Positions 44,672 to 56,891 are shown, numbered from the stretch's first letter. The stretch: 64,000 bases of DNA from Ziziphus jujuba (GCF_031755915.1 NC_083382.1:62001-126000); one strand, 5' to 3'. The notes: generated by a model from the sequence alone, not told the origin. Numbers and translations are program-made.

Positions 44672-45800
44672 TGATACGAACCTAGGACGACCTGCTCCTA
44701 AACCCGTATTATATTAGCCCGGATCTCAATTAAGTTCAAGTTTTAATGGAATAGACCTCAACCCCTAACCAACCTGTGGTTAGAAACCTTGGTATAATGT
44801 AGACGCCACAATAAGGGATGGAAAACCTATTGATAAGTCAAGCTAAAATAACCAATTCTCTAATGGTGTTTTAGGTGTTCTCAAAGAACAATAATCTCAT
44901 AAATATTTTCTCAATCAAATCAAAGTTAATTCTTATTGATAACTAAGCCTTTAAATAGGATTTGAAAAGACAACTTAAAAAACCCTAGAACATAAAGAAA
45001 ACCGGCCACCACACATAAAGAAACCTAGTTGGCCGAAACTATACTTCCTTTCCCAATCTAAGTTTGATTAATTAATTCCTTTATATTAAATTAGGAATTA
45101 ATTAATTTACAATGAAAAGAATAAAATAAAAACCTTCCTAAAGTTATTTTTCCAGAAAATAAATAAATAAAAGCCAAAAAGTAATGGTAGTTTCCTAAAA
45201 CAAAAAGTAAAAACAAATTAGGAAACTAAAAATGCTAGCCTTTTTGATCAAGTTGACTTTGATCAATCTTTGACCTCTTTGAGCTCCAAATCAGCTTGTA
45301 TATGCTTTGTAGGATGCCAAATAAGCTGAATATGAAGTCCCATACATTGCCCATGCTTGGAAAAATAAGAAAAGGCTAATACAGTAAAATACAGTAAAGC
45401 CAGCAAGCAATACAGCAAATTCGGCCCAATTGTTAATGCTGTCCATACAAGCCCTTTTTGATTGCATTTGAGGCTGCTTTAGCTTGATTCCATGACCTAT
45501 TATGCATATGTATTGAACCCATAAAGCATTGGAACCATTTCATGCTTTCCGGACTCCAAAAATGTACCAAAACCATCACCCGGGTCTGTACCAGTCTCCA
45601 GCGCTTGTATTAGCAAAACATGTCTTGGTTCTTTGGTTAGGATCATTCCTTCTTGATTATGATTTATCCTTTGAATAAGCACAGCAAGCTTATCCTTGAA
45701 CTTCTTGGCTTGTGCTCTAGTGACTGGTTCCACCTTCATTCATAACGGATCGGCACCCCAGCGGGTTGTCGGTTGTACGGGTTTGGGCGGATTCGCATCA
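44672..45800 (-). mobile_element. Gypsy C 3' LTR
   Basis: TGATGCGAATCCGCCCAAAC at the minus-strand start (45800) to ...GGTTCGTATCA (44672). Includes the LTR-encoded protein tail over 45500-45800 (KVEPVTRAQAKKFKDKLAVL). Lacks the minisatellite of element B. Confidence 0.9.
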
Positions 45801-46144
45801 TTTCCCTACTCTTGAAAAGGATTTGTCCTTAAATCGAAGTCATCACCTATAGTAAAAGGAGATAAATCAGCAACATTAAATGTAGCACTAACATTATACT
45901 CACCAAGCAAATAAAGTTTGTAGGCATTGTCGTTTATCCTCTCCAAAACTTGAAAAGGTCCATCGCCCCTCGGCATGAGTTTTGATTTACTTTGTTTAGG
46001 AAACCTTTCCTTTTGTAAGTGCAACCAAACCAATTCTCTTGGGTCAAACACTATTACAACAAAATCTAGAAATACATGCTCATTATGGGAAAAATTACAC
46101 TTTTTAAAGTTAGCAAACAATCTTTGCTTTCTAAGAACTTGCAA
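45801..46144 (-). pseudogene. Gypsy C RT fragment fused to integrase C-terminus
   Basis: One 112-codon frame begins in RT ([29 protein letters not shown]) and continues, without a break in frame, into the integrase C-terminus ([60 protein letters not shown]). The fusion point at about 46040 marks the pol deletion. Confidence 0.88.
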
Positions 46145-47429
46145 AACTTACCTAAGTTGATCCACATGCTCATCCAAGTTTCAGCTATACACCAAAATAT
46201 CATCAAAATAAAAAACCACAAATTTATGAATAAATGGATGCATTACATGATTCATAAGCCTCGTGAAAGTACTAGGTGCATTAGATAATCCAAAAGGCAT
46301 AACTAACCATTCATACAGCCCATATTTAGTTTTAAATGCGGTTTTCCGTTCATCACCTTCTTTCATTCTAATTTGATGATAACCACTCCTAAGATCAATT
46401 TAGTAAACATGCAAGCACCATGCAACTCATCAAGTATATCATCTAACCTAGGAATGGGATGTCTATATTTAATGGTGATGTTATTTATAGCCCTACAATC
46501 ATCCAACCAAACAAGTACAGCACATGGACTTAAACTTTCACGAATATAATCTTTGTCAAGTAAATCACTTACCTGTTTTTGCAGCTCCTTTGTTTCTTCG
46601 AGATTGCTCCTATAAGCTAGTCTATTTGGTATGGCAGCCCCTGGAACAAAGTCAATTTGATGTTCTATCCCTCGAATAGGTGGTAGTCCACTTGGTATTT
46701 CATTTGGGAAGACATTTCCAAATTCCTTCAAAAGAGAAATCATTGAACTTGGCAATTCAAGTTCTTCAAAGTTAGTTTGATCATTAAAATAATTTTCTTT
46801 ATAAATCATGACCAGTAAAGGTTTCTTACACTCAATAACCTTATTAATATCCCCTAAACTCAAATAAAAGTTCCTACTTGACCTTTCTTTTCTTTCTTTT
46901 TCTTTTTCCCCATTGAATTGGCGCAAACCTTTGGATTTCCCTTCCTTCTCCAAGCTTTCGGGTTTGCCACTTTCTTTCCCCTCTCTTTCAGTTTTTCTTT
47001 GATCTTTCCACTCAATATAAGTCTTAGAAACCTTACCTTGATCAGCAACCTCAATCTTACCTCCTTGAAAGGATGGTGAAGCCGTTGGTGCCATACTTGC
47101 TTTTTCCTTGAGCTTTTCGGCTTCTCTCCTTTGTTGCATTTGTAATTGGTCTTTGTAAACCTCTTTAGGAGATAATGGTTCTAGCTTGACCTTCTTCCCT
47201 TTAAACTTGAAAACAATACTATTTTCTCGACCAAAATGAGTAGCATCTTTATCAAATTGCCATGGTCTACCTAATAGTATATGTCCAGCAATCATGGGTA
47301 CAATATCACATAAAACTACATCCTCATATCTACCTATATTAAATTTTACTATGGCTTGTTTGTTTATTTTCATCTCACCACTATCATTAAGCCATTGTAA
47401 TCTATATGGTTCAGGATGTTTTATTTTTT
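46145..47429 (-). pseudogene. Gypsy C protease end, linker and RT
   Basis: 46363-47373 holds the protease end (YEDVVLCDIVPMIAGHILLG, RPWQFDKDATHFGREN), the Lys/Glu-rich linker and the RT start ([47 protein letters not shown]). A short deletion has removed most of the codons between CAV and CRAINN (the LLVPKKDGSWR stretch). A frame shift follows FTK, and 46181-46366 continues as [19 protein letters not shown] and [12 protein letters not shown]. Confidence 0.87.
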
Positions 47430-48893
47430 TTAAGCCAATTTATCAACTATAAGGTTACTTATTACATTAGCACAACTCCCACTATCTACAATCATGCTAC
47501 AAATTTTACCTTGTATTTCACAACGAGTGTGGAAGATGTTCTCTCGTTGAATTTGTTCTTGACCCTTGTAAACAGCAAGTACCCTCCTTAAGACCAAATT
47601 TAGCTCAACATTTGATGTGTTTAATGGTTCGGCCTCATCATCAAGTCCTTCATCTTCTTGTTCGATTTTAGCCTCACTAGCCTCACTCTCGGATTCCACC
47701 TCTCCATTACCCTTAATTACCATTATCCTTCTATTCGGGCATTGGCTGGCTATATGTCGTCTTCCTTGGCACTTAAAACAAATAATTTCTCTTGACTTTT
47801 GAGATTTAGGTTCAGATTTTACCTCACCTTTAATGGCTTGGGCAGATTCGGTTTTAAATTCTCTTCTCGGCCGGTTGGTAGCTTCTTCATTAAGTTTCAG
47901 CTTCAGCTTGCTTTCATAAGTGGAATTGTTTTTCCAGCCACTTGAACTTGTCCTTCCACTACTAGAAACTCCTCCAAACCATGTGCTAACACCCCTCCTC
48001 TTGAATTGGTTCTCAAGCTTAATTACTACATGCAACATCTCCTCCAATTCCAAGTATTGTTGTAATTCAAGCTGGTTGGCAATGTCATGGTTTAACCCTC
48101 CAAGGAATCTTGCCATTGTTGCCTCCCTATCCTCATTCATATTTAGCCTCATCATGAGCATCTCTATCTCTTTGTAATAATCCTCCATGGACCTAGTTCC
48201 TTGAGATAAAGATTGAAGCCTTTGATGCAGCAACCTATGGTAATGGGGTGGCATAAACCGTTTCCTCATGGCTTCTTTCATTTGACGCCATGTCGAGATT
48301 AAATCATCACCAGCTCTCCTTCTGGTATTTTGCTCATTGGTCCACCATTGGAGTGCATAATGCTCAAACTCCATTGCTGCCAACTTCACCTTCTTACCTT
48401 CCGAATAGTTGTAGCAGTAAAAAATCATCTCCATTTTTTCTTCCCACTCCAAATAAGCTTCGGGATCACTTTTACTCATAAAAGGTGGAATGTTAGCCTT
48501 GATATTTCCCAAATCATCATCTGTATCTTCCCTCCTATATCTTCCATGGCCAGCTCTATCTTGGACAGCAAAAGTTTCATCCATACCTTCCTCAAAGTCT
48601 CCACCGAATGGCTCCTCATCAAATTCCTCTCTCGATCTCTCGCGACCTCCTCGTCCTCCATGGAATTCATGCCTATTTCTTGTGTTTGGCATTCCTTGTG
48701 AGGCTTTTAGCCTTCCCATTCTTTGATTCATATGCTCAACTTGAGCACTAACCCGCTGTATTGATTCCAAAACAGCTCTCATGACCACTTGGTCTCCACT
48801 CCTGGTAGCTCGGGCATCGCCATGGAATGCTACAGACTCTTCCTCATTGATCCTCAAGGGTGGATCTCCTCTTCTTATTCTAGAATCTGCCAT
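47430..48893 (-). pseudogene. Gypsy C gag and protease start
   Basis: Longest gag frame in the window, about 487 codons from the ATG ending at 48893 (MADSRIRRGDPPLRINEEES). Numbered from the six-codon upstream Met: a heptad-like region (41-75), a basic GRGGRERSR stretch (85-94), capsid (about 140-300), CCHC zinc knuckle Cys378, Cys381, His386, Cys391 (CFKCQGRRHIASQC), an acidic region (404-430), and protease active site DSG at 476-478. It ends by frame shift at KLA, where element B reads KLGLKTIKN. This gag could still be translated, unlike the pol part. Confidence 0.9.
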
Positions 48894-49984
48894 GTTAGTA
48901 AAATACTGCAAAAAATAAAATAAACCCTCACAATATTCACTCCCTCACGTGTTTCACTCAAACAAGGCCTTGACACTCGTGTTTGCACACTAGTTTTGGC
49001 TTTTACCCTCTTTTAAGCTCACACTCTCTTGCCTTTTTTTTCCACTCAAAGAATTAACTCAAAGTTCTAATTAAAACACCCACAAAACAGCAATTAGATC
49101 ACTAGTATGTTTTAATTAAACTTATCAACAAAACAGTAAGCAAAAATAAACAAATACCGAACAGAATGAAAAATACCTATTTTCGGTTTTTCTAAACAAA
49201 ATAAAGCAAATTAATGAGAAAACTTTGGAAGTTTGAAGAACTGGACCAGATGGCAATATATTATGAGTTGAAGAATAAAATTCTAGAAAAAGAAATTCAA
49301 ATATGAACAAGAATCAAAGAGAACAAAAATATACAAAAGTGTTGGTTGTTGTTCTTGTAATTCAAGTTTTGTATCAAATCCTTTAACTAATTTTAATCCA
49401 AATAATTTAGCACTCAAACTCAAATATCCAGCAGCAAAAATAACTCTCCAAAAACTCCAAATATGGAATAAATAATCAACAATCAGCAGCTCAAAGAAAT
49501 TTCCAGCAACACCAAATTCAACAAACTGGATTTTTTTTTTCACTCGCTGAATATCAAACATAACTGTAGTAGCAAGAATAAACAACAAATTTGCAATTCC
49601 AACTCCAAAAATTCACCAAACCTGTGACCTCCAAATAAACACAAATGTGCAGTTTTTTTTTTTTTTTTAAATGTTGCCGCAAACTCCTTTTTTTTTTTTT
49701 TTTTTTCGAATATATGAATGCAAATATTTAAGACTAAAACAGCAAAGAAAAATCAACAAAAACCAAAATTAACAAGAACAATGATGAAAAAAAAACAACC
49801 AACAAACTAGGAAACAAAAATACGATAACGCTAGGAAATTCTAATTCAACTAGGAATGAATTTTTTTTTTTTTAATGCAGAACGTGTATGATGATAGAAG
49901 CAACCTTAACCTAAAGCTAAAATTGCAGAATAACACAAAAACAAATAAAGCAAATAAAGATAGATCAAACCTGAACAAAAGTTA
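48894..49984 (-). other. Gypsy C leader
   Basis: No coding signal. Long T-runs at 49651-49668 and 49687-49706. Short minus-strand frames within (49125-49310 and 49283-49588) are not conserved in elements A and B and are not called. Confidence 0.75.
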
Positions 49985-49996
49985 TCTCTGATACCA
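49985..49996 (-). other. Gypsy C primer-binding site
   Basis: On the minus strand TGGTATCAGAGA, two bases from the 5' LTR, as in element A. Confidence 0.85.
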
Positions 49997-49998
49997 AA

Positions 49999-51146
49999 TG
50001 ATACGAACCTAGGACGACCTGCTCCTAAACCTGTATTATATTAACCCGGATCTTAATTAAGTTCAAGTTCTAATGGAATTTACCTCAACCCCTAACCAAC
50101 CTGTGGTTAGAAACCTTGGTGTAATGTAGACACCATAATAGGGGATGGAAAACCTATTGATAAGTCAAGCTAAAACAACCAATTCTCTAATGGTGTTTTA
50201 GGTGTTCTCAAAGAACAAAGAGATAATTAATCTCCCAAGTATTTTCTTTATCATGTCAAAGTTGTATTCTTATTGATAACTAAGCCTTTAAATAGGCTTT
50301 GAAAAGACAACTTAAAAACCCTAGAACACAAAGAAAACCGGCCACCACACATAAAGAAACCTAGTTGGCCGAAACTATACTTCCTTTCCTAATCTGAGTT
50401 TGATTAATTAATTCCTTTATATTAAATTAGGAATTAATTAATTTACAATGGAAAGAATAAAATAAAAACCTTCCTAAAGTTATTTGTCTAAAAAATAAAT
50501 AAATAAAAGCCAAAAAGTAATGGTAGTTTCCTAAAACGAAAAGTAAAAACAAATTAGGAAACTAAAAATGCTAGCCTTTTTGATCAAGTTGACTTTGATC
50601 AATCTTTGACCTCTTTGAGCTCCAAATCAGCTTCTAGATGCTTTTTAGGATGCCAAATAAGGTGAATATGAAGTCCCACACGTTGCCCATGCTTAGAAAA
50701 ATAAGAAAAGGCTAATACAGTAAAATATAGTAAAATACAGTAAAGCCAGCAAGCAATACAGCAAATTGGGCCAAATTGTTGATGCTGTCCGTACAAGCCC
50801 TTTTTGATTGCATTTGAGGCTGCTTTAACTTGATTCCATGACCTGTTAGGCATATGTATTGAACCCATAAAGCATTGGAACCATTTCATGCTTCCCGGAC
50901 TTCAAAAATGTACCAAAACTGTCACCCGGGTCCATACCAGTCTCCAATGCTTGTATAAGCAAAATAGGTCTTGGTTCTTTGGTCAGGATCATTCCTTCTT
51001 GATTATGATTTATCCTTTAAATAAGCACAGCAAGGTTATCCTTGAACTTCTTGGCTTGTGCTCTAGTGATTGGTCCTACCTTCATCCGTAACGGATCGGT
51101 ACCCCAGCGGGTTGTCGGTTGTACAGGTTCGGGCGGATTCACATCA
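49999..51146 (-). mobile_element. Gypsy C 5' LTR
   Basis: 1148 bp, starting on the minus strand TGATGTGAATCCGCCCGAAC (51146) and ending at 49999. Very similar to 44672-45800. The encoded tail (QPTTRWGTDPLRMKVGPITR, AKKFKDNLAVL) is present but upstream of it the coding frame has no start, as expected for a 5' LTR. Confidence 0.9.
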
Positions 51147-52319
51147 CTAAGTTTAATAGTAGTGTAATTTAACTTTGAACTTTTAATTTGGGTTTGAATT
51201 TTCAAAACCATTGCAAATTGATTCAATTTATAATGGTGATGATATTAGTTTGACATCATGCTATGTCATAATTATTTTTCATAAATAAAAAATAATTTAA
51301 AAATTTGAAAAAAATACATTTGTTATTTTTCGATTTCTATTTATGGTTTTTTATTTGAAAATTTGTGTCTTTAATTAAATTAAAGTACCCATAATCATAA
51401 CTAAATTTTTTTTATCCTAAAATTAGACCAAAATAAAAATTAAAATAAAATTAAAATTTTTGGTCTTACAAAAAATAATTTTACTAGAGCAAAAATTAAA
51501 AATATTTTTTATGCCCAAAAAAAAAAATGACCAGAGTAAGAAAATAATTAGATCAAATTTTTAAAAATAAAAACTAATTTTTTTAAAATTAGACAAAAAA
51601 TAAAGTTTTCTCATTTTCCTCTTTTCCATCTTCTTATTCAAGAATTCTTTATGGTACCCTTAAATAAACATAAAAAAACAAAAAGAAATAGAAAAAAAGA
51701 CCAGAATATGAAAAAAAAAAAAATAGAGACCAAATTTAAAAAAAAATAATAATTTTTTTAAAAAAAAGTTTTGTTTTTTTAAATTAGACCAAAAAAATAA
51801 TGCTTTTTCATTTTCCTTTCTTTCATCTTCTTATTCTAAAATTCTTTATGGTATCAACGTGCAATTTACCTTTAAATAAAAATGAAATTTAAAAGAGTGA
51901 TGGAAATTCTAGATAAATATAATTTTATTAAAATTTAGGGAGTTTTTATCAAGATGGAATTTATCTATCAAGCCCGTTAGTTATCTAGAAGCTTATGTCG
52001 GTGCCTATCCAAAAGGGGTCCAAGCTTTATTTTTGACACACCTAAAAATTTCCACAAATATCATCGCTTATTTCTCTCAATTTTAGTTCTTCAAGTTCAT
52101 AGTTTTAGTTTATTTATTTTTTTCATTTGATCCATTTATTTCATAGTCAAGTTTCTTTTTAATGTTTCTATTATGTCATTAAGATTTTATTTTTATTAAA
52201 GTCATTTTATTCTTTTGAAGCATTATAACCCATTTTAGAATTTTCTTTTGTTGTTTGCTTCTGATATAATTATAACACCTTTCCTCTATAGGTAGATCTG
52301 TCACTCTCTATTGATACTA
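51147..52319. repeat. AT-rich DNA with ~195-bp tandem duplication
   Basis: attagac...aaaa...ttttcattttcct...catcttcttattc...attctttatggta occurs at 51590-51656 and again at 51785-51853. The rest is AT-rich with A-runs. No gene seen. Confidence 0.65.
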
Positions 52320-52359
52320 TTCCCAATTAGCCACAGCACTAGGCATAAGATTTTTTGTT

Positions 52360-52445
52360 CAGAGTTGTTAGGAGATCATTATCCTTGAATTACTCTTGCT
52401 TAAGCAAGCTTAACTTCGGAGCTCTTTCGAACCCTGAAGCCAACA
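52360..52445 (-). pseudogene. 5S rRNA-derived sequence (Cassandra-type TRIM LTR remnant?)
   Basis: The minus strand reads gagctccgaagttaagcttg, then cttaagcaagagtaattcaa and ggataatgatctcctaac. This follows plant 5S rRNA over about positions 40-95 (gaactccgaagttaagcgtg / cttgggcgagagtagtacta / ggatgggtgacctcctggg), with the internal promoter boxes decayed. Isolated 5S-like sequence with unrelated flanks suggests a Cassandra-type retrotransposon, whose LTRs carry 5S sequence, rather than a 5S gene array. I could not delimit LTR ends. Confidence 0.65.
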
Positions 52446-52742
52446 ACTTTGAACAGTCGGTGTTTAAGAGTGGCTATTATTGTATTTGAACCATCATCTG
52501 TTCCACACCTGATAGCCTACCAACCTTGTAAATGCACCCATTGATTTATCAAATCTACCTACAAAATAGAACACAAGAATAACATAAACAGTGCCTAATG
52601 GACACATTGCTTTCTAACATTTCCTTTAAGGTTTTTACTAAATAGGCATCGTGGACACCTCAAAACCCTAAAATCAATTGTATGTGTCTTATTATAATAT
52701 TTGTGACTCATTCCCAATATATATATATACAAAATAAATAAT

Positions 52743-52750
52743 TAATAATA

Positions 52751-52783
<33 letters not shown>

Positions 52784-52786
52784 ACA
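52743..52786. repeat. AAT microsatellite
   Basis: (aat)n run, about 12 units with a few interruptions. Confidence 0.9.
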
Positions 52787-52793
52787 AAACAGG

Positions 52794-52975
52794 AAATAAG
52801 TCAATTAGGCTTATAGAGGATATGTCTTTCAGTTTAATGAGCCAACTGAAGTATTATAGAGAGTGTGTGGCTAAGGGCTTTACTGAAAAGTTCAATAAAT
52901 AAGCCAGTCCCATTAGTGGTATAAACAAGCCCTGTAATGAGTCATATTATTATGGCTAGTCCACACAAAATATCA
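52794..52975. repeat. Dispersed repeat, copy 1
   Basis: Matches 55917-56100 in the same orientation: ggaaataagtcaattaggct / aatgagccaactgaagtatt / atagagagtgtgtggctaag / aataagccagtcccattag / ccctgtaatgagt. Diverged. No coding content. The DNA from 52976 to 53740 has A-runs and an ATT run (53616-53636) and no gene. Confidence 0.65.
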
Positions 52976-53739
52976 AATAATTCTTACCAATACCAATAAA
53001 AGTTTCCCCAAAAAAAAAAAAAAAAAAACAATCCACTTTGGATTCTGCAATGTCCTAATGAAAAAAGCTTAAATACTTGTAAGGGAACAAAGCCGATTGC
53101 CACCAATGCAACCGGTTTTATTAGAACCGGACTCAAACACACATTTTGACCCAAATCCATGCAGTTTACACATTTATTGAGTTGGGAAATGCTACAATTG
53201 AGCTTGAAACCATTCATCAATGCCTCAGTGAGCAGAGACCAATTATTTATATGATTGGAAAACCATGGATTGCAAAATAGAAAAAACAAAATTGATGATT
53301 TGTAAGATTGGAAACATTAGATTGCAAAATAGATAAACAAGTGGAACTTTCGGGTTTTCTTGTCGAGGAGAATGCAACGCAAAAGTAAGAAGAAGACAAA
53401 ATAAGCAAGAAAAAATAAAAAATGAAAGGAACACAAGAACAAAATAAAATAAAAAATGAAAGAAATACAAGAATGTTAAAATTAAGCGGCGTTAAGATAT
53501 TAAAGGAGCATATTTTAAATCATCAAAATTAGTGACACACATGGGACATCTTCATTGGATGTGTACAGATCGGTACACAATGCGCACCAAAAATTCCTCC
53601 TTCGAGACTACTCGTTATTATTATTATTATTATTTTGTTTTCTTTTGGGGTGATACTTGGGACTACTCATGACATGTATGTTCTCACTACTCCTATAGCT
53701 TCCTATGATTTAACTCAACACCATTTGTATTTGATCCCA

Positions 53740-54156
53740 TGCACTGTGACGTCATCAAAAACCAATTGGTATAAGGTTGTTCATGAATGAATGATGACAA
53801 GGACATAATCGGTAGTGCTCTAGAGTCTGGAGTATAGATACTTAAATTACATACATATGTAGCTATAGGCAACCATAAAAATCATTATATTTTAATTAAT
53901 ATTGGTGTCATATTTATCATCTAGCTAATTTGTCCATCCCACTCTTCGAAGAATTATACAAAGTAATTAAATTATTTAATCACCATCATCTATATATATA
54001 AAAAAGTGAGTGGATCACAGTGGAAACTTAAGTGGCCGAGTCAGCCACAACCCAATGCTATGGTGCAGGGTTCGATCCTTGGGGGTGGGGTGCTGGGGCC
54101 AAGCCACACTAGCCAAAAAAAAAAAAAAAAGTGAATCCTTTAGCTAAAAAAACAAT

Positions 54157-54190
<34 letters not shown>

Positions 54191-54440
54191 TATTTATTAT
54201 AAAAAAAATCTATTTTCATTTGGTTCTTTAGATAAAGATGTATAGTTGCTGAACGCACGAATATAGATGAAGAGAAATTAACTATAGAACATATATAGTA
54301 CAGTACTTTATGATCGATTATGAGTGAACAAATATTCACTCGGTGTGGAAATTTTGTTTGAATTAATTCATTACCCAACCTACCTAGTGGGCAAGGGTTT
54401 GTTTTATGAGTGTATACATTAATGGGTAAATATCACTAAT
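53740..54440. repeat. Inverted, decayed copy of the duplicated region
   Basis: Reverse-complement similarity to the right part of the segmental duplication: gcactgtgacgtcatc...accaattggtat here versus accaattggtat...gatgtcacggtgc at 3985; attacacaaagtaattaaat versus the 3830 region; ttaattcattacccaacctacc here versus the 26060 region (ggttgggtaattaattcat). Interrupted by a SINE at 54010. Confidence 0.5.
54010..54125 (+). mobile_element. tRNA-derived SINE
   Basis: A-box-like TGGCCGAGTCAG at 54033-54044 and B box GGTTCGATCC at 54069-54078, spaced as in a tRNA-type RNA polymerase III promoter, then a short body (gtggggtgctggggccaagc) and a poly-A tail. Possible target duplication aaaaagtga at 54001-54009 and 54126-54134, although A-run context weakens it. 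SINEs encode nothing and use LINE machinery. Confidence 0.7.
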
Positions 54441-55916
54441 ATCTTACATATTTTATTATTTTTTTAATAATACATTTCCATTATAAAAAATATTACCACA
54501 ACATTTTTAAGTTTCATTTTCATTTCAATATATGATGATTTTTAAAAAAATTTATCCTTTCATTTGAGCATTCTGTTTTGTTTTGTTTTTTTTGTTTTTT
54601 TTTTTTTTTCACTTTTATAGTTTTTTTCTTCCCTAGTTTCTTAGTACCAAAAAAATAACAATAATAAAAGGCAAACACGCATATATATACTTTTTCTAAA
54701 ATTGCTAAATTTTTAAAATACTTATGCTAAAATTCTTCTCTTCAATTTATCAAAAAGAAAAAAAAAAGTTATATATAATAACTTTGATTGTCTCAAAGAC
54801 AACTTGTAAAGTTAGTTTATTAACATTGAATATATAACTATTTTTTCTTTTAAAAAAGAAGAAGAAGAAGATAATTATGAGTTTGATCACATTATTTTTT
54901 ATTCATTAATTTGGATTTTTTATTATTATTATCTTTAAGAATGAGTAAAAACATTTCATTAAATATAGGGTAAATAAGTCAAAGTTCTAACATTAAGAAA
55001 TTAAAAAAAAATGGAGTTAATATTGAAACGAAAGCGATACATGACATGAAAGGCTGTATATACATATATATTTTATAATAAAAATATAATATTGAAAAAA
55101 GTAGTAAAATAGGGAGGACTATAAAGATATTTACCTTACATTAATACATACCTAAGATAATATACAGTAATTAATGCCAACTACTAGTGCTTCCTGGTAG
55201 GACCTATAACTATATACCTTGCACTAACTAGATAGCACAAATTTTCTCAATCTGTATATTGTACATAGTTCGATAGACAATGAAAACACTGCACGTGTGC
55301 AAATTTTCTTAATGCTTAAGAATTTAGGTGGTGTTTTGTTGTAAGAATGGATGGGAGAATAAAATAGATAGAGAAGTGGAATGGAATGTAATGGAACTGA
55401 GGATAGAATGATATAGAGGATGAAATATATTCTTTTGTTTGGTAAGATTTTGGTATCAACACTTGAATGGACAAGTAGAACCAAGCCATTTAAACAAAAG
55501 TACCCCTAATATCGTATTATATATACAATTAAATTAATTATGGAGTGAGACAGTGGAGATAGAAAAATGTAGAAAGTGGAGAGTGAATATATTTTAGACA
55601 AAAATCCCGACGTTGTTAGACTTTACGGATCTAAATATACATAATAAATTTCATTAAAGCATAAATTACTAACCCCCAAATGCAACAATTGATAAATTAA
55701 ATCTTTAATCCTGCAAAATAAAAAACAATATAAAGTAGTACCTATGGACACACTACTCTTAAACCACTCTCAGATCTCCAAAAGCCTTAATATTAAAAAA
55801 TACCGTATGGCATATATCTGTTTGCTTGTCCTAAACCTTCTATAGTTTCTGCAAGTTAGCTTACCCATTAATTTTAACACACACAAAATAATAATAATTT
55901 AATAATATAATAATAA
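54441..55916. other. AT-rich region, no gene; possible MITE
   Basis: Poly-T and GAA runs at 54575-54610 and 54858-54872. 55325-55560 has the 'ggtggtgttttgttgtaaga...tggaatggaatgtaatgg' wording often seen in plant MITEs of hAT or Tourist type, but I could not pair terminal repeats. Short open frames are not supported. Confidence 0.4.
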
Positions 55917-56100
55917 TAGGAAATATATGGGTAAGTCAATGGGCTTATAAAAAGAGTTGGTCCTCCAGTCTAATGGACCAACTCAAGACTTATAGAAAGT
56001 GTGTGACCAAGGGCCCTACTACAAATAATAAAATAAGTCAGTCACATTAATTACATAAATAGACCCTGTAAATGAGTGATTATGCGAAGTCCACAATTAT
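55917..56100. repeat. Dispersed repeat, copy 2
   Basis: Partner of 52794-52975. Followed by non-coding DNA up to 56625 containing TA (56380-56396) and ATGC (56404-56426) microsatellites. Confidence 0.65.
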
Positions 56101-56625
56101 TTATTTAATAGATATGCAATTGTTTCATTTTGTATATTTGTGTGATATTGATATGCAGGTATACACTACTTTATTTCCTGCCACAAAAAAAAAAAAAAAA
56201 CACGTCAATTTGGGCAGTATACAAAATGACATGAAGAATCCTCCAAATAGAGATAAAAGCACTAGTAGCTATGGTGTATGCTTGGCGCATGTGTCAATTA
56301 ATGATGGTAATTTTCCTGTAATTTAGGCAGTACTCACGCAAGCGAAAGCCAACTAGCTGCTTGCCACCTGCCACTCCTCATGTATATATATATATATCAT
56401 TAATATGCATGCATGCATGCATGCATCTATGGTGTGTGGAAAAATGCCATGATATACATATATATGGTAACCTTTTTATGTTAATTTAATGGTATACTTG
56501 GTACAAATGTAAGGGGTTGAAATTTTGTCATCCCTAGCTATTATTCATGGGAAGTAATTGATAAGCTAGATGTGCATGTCTTACCATATAGCCATGTCAT
56601 CATATAACCAAAAATAGCAAGAGTT

Positions 56626-56878
56626 TGTTTTAGATAAGAAAAAATGTATCTCAAGTTATTAAAAACGGTGAGGGATAAACATTATCAGGTGATAAAGCTT
56701 TGAGAAAGGTTTTTGTAGTCATTAGTCATTAGTAATCCTTTTTGTATCTTCTTGTAACTAACATGTATCTATAATGCCCTACAATGATATATAAATAATG
56801 CTTGGAGAGTCACCTTTGTAACAAGCTAAAAATACAGTTTTTATCAATATGATAAAGCTTATTTCATTTGTTTTCATC
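56626..56878 (+). mobile_element. Copia-C 5' LTR (probable)
   Basis: Ends ...ttgttttcatca directly before a tRNA-Met primer site. A plausible start is tgttttagataag at 56626, giving ~253 bp, a usual copia LTR size. A TATA-like tatataaataatg is at 56790. No second LTR in the window, so the start is inferred. Confidence 0.5.
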
Positions 56879-56879
56879 A

Positions 56880-56891
56880 TGGTATCAGAGC
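56880..56891 (+). other. Copia-C primer-binding site
   Basis: TGGTATCAGAGC, an exact match to the initiator tRNA-Met site. Confidence 0.85.

Larger units (their letters stand above)
44672..51146 (-). mobile_element. Gypsy element C, pol-deleted
   Basis: 6475 bp with two LTRs (1129 and 1148 bp), PBS and leader, gag, protease and part of RT, then a jump from RT straight to the integrase C-terminus. Compared with element B about 2.2 kb of RT, RNase H and integrase are gone. The 5-bp flanks differ (tcctt left, ctaag right), so there is no TSD. Same family as element A by LTR sequence. Confidence 0.9.

Noticed and set aside
54033..54078. tRNA gene
   Set aside because: A and B boxes are present but no acceptor or anticodon stem pairing can be made, and a poly-A tail follows; SINE fits better.
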